Origin: Candidatus Macondimonas diazotrophica
GTDB lineage: Bacteria; Pseudomonadota; Gammaproteobacteria; UBA5335
Length of the DNA: 64,000 nucleotides
NCBI RefSeq assembly: GCF_004684205.1
Contig: NZ_SRIO01000007.1
Span: 62,001-126,000, forward strand
Reading direction: 5' to 3'
Part shown: positions 54,873 to 64,000 of the stretch, piece after piece
Numbering within the stretch: the first letter of the stretch is position 1
How the letters are laid out: each line of letters starts with the position of its first letter
Translations under genes and position numbers: made by a program
The notes under the pieces: generated by a model
What the model saw: only the letters and a program-made list of their open reading frames with translations
What the model was told of the DNA's origin: nothing
Database searches by the model: none

Positions 54873-56144
54873 ATGCAGATCGAACCCTCCCAGCGCTTTA
54901 TCAGTATCGTGACCAAGGACACTTTGGCATTGATTCTGGCTGGCGGTCGAGGCAGTCGCCTTGGCGAACTCACCAGTCATCGGGCCAAGCCCGCAGTTCC
55001 CTTTGGCGGCAAGTTTCGAATCATTGATTTTCCGCTGTCCAATTGCATCAATTCGGGGATTCGCCGTGTCGGGGTGGTCACGCAATACATGGCGCATTCC
55101 CTCATCCGGCACCTGCAGCAGGGGTGGGGCTTTTTGCGCGGGGAGTTCGGTGAATTCATCGAGATCCTGCCCGCCCAGCAGCGTCACGGCGAAGCCTGGT
55201 ACAAGGGCACTGCCGACGCGGTGTATCAGAACATCGAAATCATTCGCACCCATCGACCGCGCTATGTTCTCGTGCTCGGTGGAGACCATGTCTACAAAAT
55301 GGACTACGGCACCATGCTGGGGTTTCACGTCAGTTGTGAAGCCGACGTCACGGTTGCCTGTCTGGAAGTACCGCGGATGGAGGCACAAGCGTTCGGGGTG
55401 ATGGATGTCACGGCTGAGGGTCAGGTGAAGAGCTTTGTGGAGAAGCCGCTTGATCCACCTGCGATTCCAGGCGATCCGGATCACGCGCTGGCCTCCATGG
55501 GCATCTATGTCTTCAATACCGACTACCTGCTGCGCATGCTCGCCGAGGACGGCGCGAATCCGGATTCGGCGCATGACTTCGGCAAGGATATCCTGCCGCA
55601 TGGCGTACGTGAGGGCCATCGGGTTTTCGCCTTTCCGTTCCGCGACAACGCCCAGAGCAAGCAGGCGTACTGGCGCGATGTCGGCACGATCGACAGCTAC
55701 TGGGCCGCGAACATGGAGCTGATCGGCGTCACGCCGGAGCTCGATCTGTACGACGACACCTGGCCGATTTGGACCTATCAAGAGCAGGCGCCGCCCGCCA
55801 AATTCGTCTTCGATGATGAGGATCGTCGCGGCATCGCCATCGATTCCATGCTCTCGGGCGGCTGCATCGTCTCGGGCGCCGTGGTGCGTCACTCACTGCT
55901 CTTTTCCAATGTGCTGGTCGCGGAGCGCACGTTGATCAAGGATACCGTGGTGCTGCCGCGCGCCGTGATCGGCCCCGATTGTCTGGTGCAGCGCGCGGTG
56001 ATCGAGACCGGCTGCCATCTCCCTCCGGGAACCGTCATCGGTGAAGATCCGGCCGAGGATGCGCGGCGTTTTCATGTCACCGACGGCGGCGTGGTCCTGG
56101 TGACGCCGGAAATGCTGCATCAGGAGCTGCCTTATGTCCGATAG
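54873..56144 (+). CDS. glgC: Glucose-1-phosphate adenylyltransferase (ADP-glucose pyrophosphorylase)
   Basis: A 423-residue enzyme making ADP-glucose, the committed step of glycogen synthesis. [20 protein letters not shown] is the nucleotide site, [10 protein letters not shown] and GTADAVYQN follow, the substrate Lys lies in FVEKP, and [11 protein letters not shown] is conserved. A C-terminal left-handed beta helix provides allosteric control. It begins the rightward unit and overlaps the GH57 gene by 11 bases. Confidence 0.97.
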   Translation: MQIEPSQRFISIVTKDTLALILAGGRGSRLGELTSHRAKPAVPFGGKFRIIDFPLSNCINSGIRRVGVVTQYMAHSLIRHLQQGWGFLRGEFGEFIEILPAQQRHGEAWYKGTADAVYQNIEIIRTHRPRYVLVLGGDHVYKMDYGTMLGFHVSCEADVTVACLEVPRMEAQAFGVMDVTAEGQVKSFVEKPLDPPAIPGDPDHALASMGIYVFNTDYLLRMLAEDGANPDSAHDFGKDILPHGVREGHRVFAFPFRDNAQSKQAYWRDVGTIDSYWAANMELIGVTPELDLYDDTWPIWTYQEQAPPAKFVFDDEDRRGIAIDSMLSGGCIVSGAVVRHSLLFSNVLVAERTLIKDTVVLPRAVIGPDCLVQRAVIETGCHLPPGTVIGEDPAEDARRFHVTDGGVVLVTPEMLHQELPYVR

Positions 56145-57822
56145 GGCACCACTGCCGGTCGTACTCTATTGGCACATGCATCAACCCAGCTACCAGGATC
56201 CAATTCAGCGTCACTATGAAGCACCGTGGACCTATCTTCACGGGATCAAGGATTACGTCGACATGGTGGCGCATCTGGAAGCCGAGCCGCACGCGCAGGC
56301 CGTGGTCAATTTCACGCCGACGCTCCTTGAACAGATCGCCGACTACACCGAACAGTTGCAGCTTGCGGCAGTCGGCCGTGATGGCTTGCGCGACCCCTTG
56401 CTTGCCGCGCTGGCGGGGCCGGTGCTTCCGGTGGAGCCACGTCAGCGGTTGGTGCTGATTCAAGCGGCTCTGCGCATTGATCGGACGCAGGTGATCGAAC
56501 GATTCACGCCGTATCGACGCTTGGCTCGGTTGGCCGATTGGGTGCTCGATCAGCACCCTGCCGCCCTCGGCTATCTGTCGGATCAGTTCCTGACGGATCT
56601 TCTGGTCTGGTACCACTTGGCATGGCTGGGCGAAACGGTTCGCCGCACGGATCCCCGGGCACAGCGGCTGATCGAGCAGGGCGGCCACTACAGCATGGCC
56701 GATCGACTGTTGCTGATCGGACTCATGGCAGAGCTCATGGCATCGATCATTCCTCGCTACCGCCGACTGGCCGAGTCAGGACGGATCGAATTGTCGGTGA
56801 CCCCGTACAGTCATCCCATCTTGCCGCTCTTGCTCGACTTCAAAGCCGCCCAGCAGACCCGTCCGCAGGCACCGCTTCCGCTGTCGCCGGCTTATCCCGG
56901 CGGTGAGGCGCGTGCGCAGTGGCAAATTCGTGAAGCCAAAGCCGTGTTCCATCGCCATTTCGGTATTGACCCCGTCGGCGCCTGGCCTGCCGAAGGCGGC
57001 GTCTGTCCGCGGACGGCGGCATTGCTGCATGAAAACGGCTTTCGCTGGATCGCGACCGGCCAGGGTGTTCTGCGCCATTCCTTGCACACCGATCATCCAT
57101 CGTCCCGTCAGCTGCATCAGCCATATCAATTGACTGATGGCCCGGTGTGCTTTTTTCGGGACGATGATCTTTCCGACCGCATTGGGTTTCGGTATCGCAA
57201 CTGGCATGGCGACGATGCCGTTGCCAATCTGATCCACGAGTTGGAACGCCTGGCGGACGAGGACTCGCCGTCGGGGCGCGTGGTCTCCATCATTCTCGAT
57301 GGCGAGAATGCCTGGGAGTATTATCCGGCCAATGCGTACTATTTCCTCTCGGCACTGTATCGGCGCCTGGCCGCGCATCCGCGCTTGCGGCTCACGACCT
57401 TCAGCCGTTTGCTGGACAGTATGCACGCGGAGACGATTGCACCACTGGACCGCCTCGTTCCCGGGAGCTGGGTATATGGTGATTTTTCCATTTGGATCGG
57501 GGATCGAGACAAAAACCGCGCCTGGGACATGTTGGTCGAGGCAAAAGGAGCTTTTGATCGCGTCATGAGCGAGGGCCGGTTGACGCCGACCGAGGCAGAG
57601 GCGGCAAGGCGCCAGTTGGGGCACTGTGAGGCGTCGGACTGGTTCTGGTGGCTTGGCGGGGACAATTCGGCCAGCAATGTCGCCCAGTTCGAGCGGCTGT
57701 TCCGCCTCCACCTTGCGGCGCTCTATCAGATTCTGGGCGAGGCGGTTCCCGACGATTTGACCCGACCCTTCGCGCAAGGGTTGGCAGACGGTAGCGGATC
57801 AACCATGCGGGGAGGCACATGA
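56134..57822 (+). CDS. Glycoside hydrolase family 57 protein (alpha-amylase/glucanotransferase type)
   Basis: A 562-residue GH57 protein. It has the start motif [14 protein letters not shown] (HQP), the region-3 Glu in [14 protein letters not shown] (nucleophile) and the region-4 Asp in [11 protein letters not shown]. The family contains amylases, 4-alpha-glucanotransferases and branching enzymes; the short C-terminus fits an amylase-type enzyme. Lying between glgC and malQ, it probably acts on glycogen or malto-oligosaccharides. No signal peptide, so it is cytoplasmic. Confidence 0.9.
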   Translation: MSDRAPLPVVLYWHMHQPSYQDPIQRHYEAPWTYLHGIKDYVDMVAHLEAEPHAQAVVNFTPTLLEQIADYTEQLQLAAVGRDGLRDPLLAALAGPVLPVEPRQRLVLIQAALRIDRTQVIERFTPYRRLARLADWVLDQHPAALGYLSDQFLTDLLVWYHLAWLGETVRRTDPRAQRLIEQGGHYSMADRLLLIGLMAELMASIIPRYRRLAESGRIELSVTPYSHPILPLLLDFKAAQQTRPQAPLPLSPAYPGGEARAQWQIREAKAVFHRHFGIDPVGAWPAEGGVCPRTAALLHENGFRWIATGQGVLRHSLHTDHPSSRQLHQPYQLTDGPVCFFRDDDLSDRIGFRYRNWHGDDAVANLIHELERLADEDSPSGRVVSIILDGENAWEYYPANAYYFLSALYRRLAAHPRLRLTTFSRLLDSMHAETIAPLDRLVPGSWVYGDFSIWIGDRDKNRAWDMLVEAKGAFDRVMSEGRLTPTEAEAARRQLGHCEASDWFWWLGGDNSASNVAQFERLFRLHLAALYQILGEAVPDDLTRPFAQGLADGSGSTMRGGT

Positions 57823-59282
57823 TTGACCAATCCAGCTCAACTCATCCGTTCTTCAGCGAGCGGCGGGCGGGCATCCTGCTGCATCCTTCCTCATTCCCCG
57901 GCCCCGGTCCCATCGGCAGGCTCGGATCCATCGCCCACCAGTGGGTCGATGTTCTGGCGGCATCCGGTTTTCGCTTGTGGCAAACCTTGCCTTTATGCCC
58001 GCCCGACAGTCTGGGTAGTCCCTACCAATCCTGTTCGGTCTTTGCCGGCCACGAGCGCCTGATCGATCCGACCGGCCTGCCGGACTGGCAGGGCGAAGCG
58101 GCGGCGGACTTGACCGCCGATCAGTGGGACGCTGTCGTCGGCTCGGTCATGGCAGACGGTGACCTGCGATGGCAGTTCGAGACGTTTTGCGCCACGCAGG
58201 CCTATTGGCTCGATGACTTCGCCTTGTATCAGGCGATCAAAGCCGAGCAGGGGACGCCATGGCACGCCTGGCCGGTCCCGCTGCGTGATCGTCATCCCGA
58301 GCAACTCGATGAGGCCCGTCTGGCGCACAGTCGGCCGATCGAACGGACCCGTGTGGCCCAGTTCTACTTCGACCGGCAGTGGAAGTCGATCCATGAGCGG
58401 GCTGGAGAAAAAGGGATCTTGCTGTTCGGCGATCTGCCCATTTTCGTCGCGCATGACAGTGCCGACGTTTGGGCGCATCGCGAGTTGTTCCATCTGGACG
58501 AAGCGGGGCAGATGACCCGTGTGGCGGGTGTGCCACCGGATTACTTCTCGGCCGAGGGACAGTTGTGGAACATGCCGCACTATCGCTGGGATGTGCTGGC
58601 AGCGCGTGGTTATCGCTGGTGGATCGACCGGATTCGCCGTCAGCGGGAGTGGTTCGACCTGATCCGCATCGATCATTTCCGAGGCTTCGAAGCAGCCTGG
58701 GCGGTCCCGGCGGGCGCGCCCAATGCGGTGGAAGGGGCGTGGGAACCGGGACCCGGTCTGGCGCTGTTTCATGCCATAGAGACCACGTTGGGGCCACAGG
58801 CCCTGGTGGCGGAAGACCTAGGTCTGATCACACCGGAAGTGGACGCCTTGCGCCTGGCAGCGCATATGCCCGGAATGCGTGTGCTGCAATTCGCCTTCGA
58901 CAGCGATGCCGAAAATCCCTACCTGCCCCACAACTTCGAGCCCATGACGGTCGCCTATCCGGGCACTCACGACAATCCCACGCTGACCGGCTGGTGGCGG
59001 GCATTGCCAGAGTCCCGCCAGGCCGACATCCGGGGCTATCTCGGTTGCGAAAGCGCCTCGATGCCCGAAGGCCTGATTCGCATGGCGCTGGCCAGCGTTG
59101 CGTGCCTGACCATCCTCGCATTACAGGATTTGCTGGGCCTGGACGACGAGGCGCGCATGAACACGCCAGGGACCGTGACGGCGAATTGGAGCTGGCGGGT
59201 GGACGAGGATGCCCTGTTCGGCGATTGGCAGCGCCGCTGGCGCCCGGATTTGATTCGCTATGGGCGTCTGGCTGCGGACTGA
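57819..59282 (+). CDS. malQ: 4-alpha-glucanotransferase (amylomaltase)
   Basis: A 487-residue GH77 disproportionating enzyme. RAGILLHPSSFPGPGPIG opens the protein; catalytic residues are in FDLIRIDHFRGFEAAW (nucleophile Asp), LVAEDLGLITPEV (Glu) and YPGTHDNPTLTGWW (Asp). It transfers glucan chains and works with glycogen breakdown. It is coupled to the GH57 gene by a four-base overlap. Confidence 0.96.
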   Translation: MIDQSSSTHPFFSERRAGILLHPSSFPGPGPIGRLGSIAHQWVDVLAASGFRLWQTLPLCPPDSLGSPYQSCSVFAGHERLIDPTGLPDWQGEAAADLTADQWDAVVGSVMADGDLRWQFETFCATQAYWLDDFALYQAIKAEQGTPWHAWPVPLRDRHPEQLDEARLAHSRPIERTRVAQFYFDRQWKSIHERAGEKGILLFGDLPIFVAHDSADVWAHRELFHLDEAGQMTRVAGVPPDYFSAEGQLWNMPHYRWDVLAARGYRWWIDRIRRQREWFDLIRIDHFRGFEAAWAVPAGAPNAVEGAWEPGPGLALFHAIETTLGPQALVAEDLGLITPEVDALRLAAHMPGMRVLQFAFDSDAENPYLPHNFEPMTVAYPGTHDNPTLTGWWRALPESRQADIRGYLGCESASMPEGLIRMALASVACLTILALQDLLGLDDEARMNTPGTVTANWSWRVDEDALFGDWQRRWRPDLIRYGRLAAD

Positions 59283-59284
59283 AT

Positions 59285-59321
59285 AAAAAAGCCTGTCCGC
59301 GACGGTGTCGCGAACAGGCTT
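59285..59321 (-). terminator. Terminator of acnA
   Basis: A near-perfect 15-pair stem (59289-59303/59307-59321, one mismatch) is followed on the minus strand by six T (59285-59290). It lies between convergent malQ and acnA; only the acnA direction has the T-run. Confidence 0.85.
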
Positions 59322-59346
59322 GGAATGCCTGAGGCCCGATGGGGCT

Positions 59347-62085
<2,739 letters not shown>

Positions 62086-62266
62086 CACTGATTCTCCCAA
62101 AAGGTTGGCGGCATACTGCCGGACAAGAGTCCAATGCGCCTGAATGCCGTGCGGGGCGTCCTTCGGGCGCGCGGATGCGGCGGCATGGGCAGGGATTCGG
62201 CGCGGCTTGGGGATCGGAAGGCTGGAAACCACCGTCAACCCGAGGTCAGCACCTTGAGTGGGGCGG

Positions 62267-62272
62267 ATTATA
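62267..62272 (-). promoter_or_regulatory. Probable -10 element of acnA
   Basis: A perfect TATAAT on the minus strand, with no good -35 element at 16-18 bases, would start a transcript near 62260 with a leader of about 175 bases. The missing -35 suggests activator dependence. Confidence 0.45.
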
Positions 62273-62299
62273 GCGAAATGCTTCAGAGCGCTCCATGGA

Positions 62300-62944
62300 T
62301 CAGGAATGATCGCGATTCAGGCGGACGAGCAGTTCTCCAGCCTCTTGGCGCAAGCGGCGGCTTTGTAACAACAACGTCAGCCGCCGCCCCCCACATTGAC
62401 GCCATAACCAGGCCGAGCGGATGGCAGCCAGCAACAGGGTGCGAATCAGATCGGCAGCGCCCGCGATCTTGATTTGCTCAGGTGCGCCGCGCACCACGAT
62501 GCGCGGTCCCGCCTCCCCGGCGGTTTGCTGATAAACCTCGGCCAGGTGGGCAAGCGTGCGTTCGCCGTCGGTGCCGAACATCGGGGCTTTGGCAATCGCA
62601 GTGGAAATCCCGTCGGTCAGGCGCTGCACCAGTGTATTGCTGCGGTGGATCCGTCCTTCCAGAAACATGCTGCAGGCGACGTAGTAGGCAATTGGGTGTT
62701 GGGGGTCCATACCGCGTCGTCCCAGATGCTCGATCAGCGATTTGAGCCCCAGTCGAACGCCGTCCATGCCGCCGTACACGGCGGCGACATTCGCGGGATC
62801 GGTTTCATAAAGGCTGCCGATGCTGGCTTTCAATGCAGTCTCATCGACGCCGCTGCGACCGCGATGTGCGAGCTGGTCGACGAGGGCCACGGCCTGGAAA
62901 ACGCCGGCCAAGGCCAGCAAACGATCGGTTGAAGTTGCGTTCAT
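62300..62944 (-). CDS. hflD: High-frequency lysogenization protein HflD homologue
   Basis: A 214-residue helical protein with the HflD pattern ([17 protein letters not shown] near the N-terminus, [28 protein letters not shown] end). In E. coli it is a membrane-associated protein that binds phage lambda CII; its housekeeping role is unknown. Its start overlaps the mnmA stop by four bases, the standard mnmA-hflD arrangement. Confidence 0.92.
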   Translation of the reverse strand: MNATSTDRLLALAGVFQAVALVDQLAHRGRSGVDETALKASIGSLYETDPANVAAVYGGMDGVRLGLKSLIEHLGRRGMDPQHPIAYYVACSMFLEGRIHRSNTLVQRLTDGISTAIAKAPMFGTDGERTLAHLAEVYQQTAGEAGPRIVVRGAPEQIKIAGAADLIRTLLLAAIRSAWLWRQCGGRRLTLLLQSRRLRQEAGELLVRLNRDHS

Positions 62945-64000
62945 GCATCAGATTCCATCAGGGGAACTGCGTGATCCAGGGAGCGCCGGTCACGGATCAC
63001 CGCACCGCCCAGGCACTGTTCCTGGGCATAGAAGACCACGGATTGGCCGGGTGTGACGGCCCATTGAGGGTGATCGAAGTCGACACGCAGGCCACCGTTC
63101 TCGGGCCGGATTCGGCAGCCTTGCGCCTTCTGGCGGTAGCGCACCTTGGCTTGCAGGTTCAACCGTTCCGGCGTTGGATCGGGCACAAGCCAGTGTGGGC
63201 GTTCGGTCCACAGTGTCGTGGAGAGCAGGCGTGGGTGATCCCGATTCTGGCCCACGATGAGCCGGTTGCAGGCAAGGTCCTTGTCCAGCACATACCACGG
63301 TGAATCGGTGCCGGTCCGGCTGCCCCCCAGGCCGAGCCCCTTGCGTTGACCCAGGGTATAGAACATCAACCCCTGATGCGTGCCGAGCTCACGGCCATCG
63401 GGATCGACCATGATGCCGGGTTGGGTGGGGAGGTAGCGGGTCAGAAACGCATTGAAGTCACGCTCACCGATGAAGCAGATGCCGGTGCTGTCCTTTTTGC
63501 GGGCGGTTCGAAAGCCGGCATCCTCAGCGATGCGACGCACTTCGGGCTTGGTCAGCTCTCCCAGCGGAAACAGGGTACACGCCAATGCTTCGGGGTCGAT
63601 CGCATGGAGGAAATAGGTCTGATCCTTGTCCCGATCCGCAGCAGTCAGCAGCCGTGCACCCGTCGCGGTGTGCATTACCCGGGCGTAGTGTCCGGTGGCG
63701 ATCCAGTCGGCGCCGAGTCTGCGGGCATGATGCAGAAAATGTCGAAACTTGATTTCGCGATTGCACAGGATGTCGGGGTTGGGGGTGCGCCCGGCTGCAT
63801 ATTCATCAAGAAAATACTGAAACACTTGCGCGCGGTACTCGGCTGCGAAGCTGACCCGGTGGAGGGGAATATCCAGTTCTTCACAGACGCTGCGGGCGTC
63901 CTGGTAGTCCCGGGCGGCGTCGCAATCACTTTGCGGATCCTCCCAGTTGAACATGAAGAGTCCCTCGACGTGATAACCCGCCTCCAGCAGCCGCAGGGCG
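62941..64000 (-). CDS. mnmA: tRNA-specific 2-thiouridylase MnmA (5' end beyond window)
   Basis: The last 353 codons of MnmA, running off the right edge. Translation there gives RLLEAGYHVEGLFMFNWED, the segment after the missing PP-loop. Visible catalytic residues are Cys in NPDILCNREIKF and the second Cys in KDSTGICFIGERDF; GLMFYTLGQRKGLGLGG and the C-terminal beta domain are present. The enzyme thiolates the wobble uridine of Lys, Glu and Gln tRNAs. Confidence 0.96.
   Translation of the reverse strand, partial: ALRLLEAGYHVEGLFMFNWEDPQSDCDAARDYQDARSVCEELDIPLHRVSFAAEYRAQVFQYFLDEYAAGRTPNPDILCNREIKFRHFLHHARRLGADWIATGHYARVMHTATGARLLTAADRDKDQTYFLHAIDPEALACTLFPLGELTKPEVRRIAEDAGFRTARKKDSTGICFIGERDFNAFLTRYLPTQPGIMVDPDGRELGTHQGLMFYTLGQRKGLGLGGSRTGTDSPWYVLDKDLACNRLIVGQNRDHPRLLSTTLWTERPHWLVPDPTPERLNLQAKVRYRQKAQGCRIRPENGGLRVDFDHPQWAVTPGQSVVFYAQEQCLGGAVIRDRRSLDHAVPLMESDA

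Overview
The window is a GC-rich (about 60% by eye), densely coding stretch of a gammaproteobacterial chromosome. The strongest taxonomic cues are gene order. ihfA is followed by a MerR-type gene and tRNA-Pro. The string iscA-ndk-rlmN-pilW-rodZ-hisS-yfgM-bamB-der is the classic gammaproteobacterial isc-to-der neighbourhood. Glycogen metabolism, an NAD(P)-linked [NiFe] hydrogenase and copper and iron handling would fit a Chromatiales- or Halothiobacillus-like, possibly sulfur- or hydrogen-using organism; that placement is inference. No mobile element, prophage or CRISPR array was seen.

Layout. 1-3.1 kb: end of ihfA, MerR regulator, tRNA-Pro(GGG), an alpha/beta hydrolase, a gamma-glutamylcyclotransferase-like gene and a NadQ/NrtR-type NAD regulator. 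3.1-5.1 kb: nadA under a promoter overlapped by a palindrome, then the iron-storage pair bfd/bfr behind a Fur-box-like promoter. 5.2-7.8 kb: a PA2779/PA2778-type pair split by a TerC/Alx transporter gene carrying a yybP-ykoY (Mn2+) riboswitch and terminator. 8-13 kb: AlkB-type monooxygenase, phosphofructokinase, endonuclease V, a small membrane protein and ThiI. 13-18 kb: copZ-copA, grxD, rnt-pyrC. 18-28 kb: LemA-GIDE pair (the latter with an EF-hand), then the isc-to-der string.

28-38 kb: one compact polycistron for a group 3b-type NAD(P)-linked [NiFe] hydrogenase (beta, gamma, delta and alpha subunits), with a DNA-binding-less cyclic-nucleotide-like protein inside it. A maturation protease and hypA, F, C, D and E follow. 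A perfect FNR palindrome sits before the operon at a position expected for a class II activated promoter. The HypA is a mini-protein lacking the zinc domain, and hypB is absent. This is the most distinctive part of the window.

38-50 kb: a GGDEF protein, an AT-rich stretch that looks like an unannotated structured RNA ending in a strong terminator, a glycosyltransferase-MBL pair, a membrane protein-methyltransferase-PLD group, a second-type FtsH protease, argB, pyrE, an M23 peptidase, xseA and a small Cys-rich protein. 50-59 kb: a divergent glycogen locus (glgB-glgA leftward; glgC-GH57-malQ rightward). 59-64 kb: acnA, hflD and the 3' part of mnmA, all leftward.
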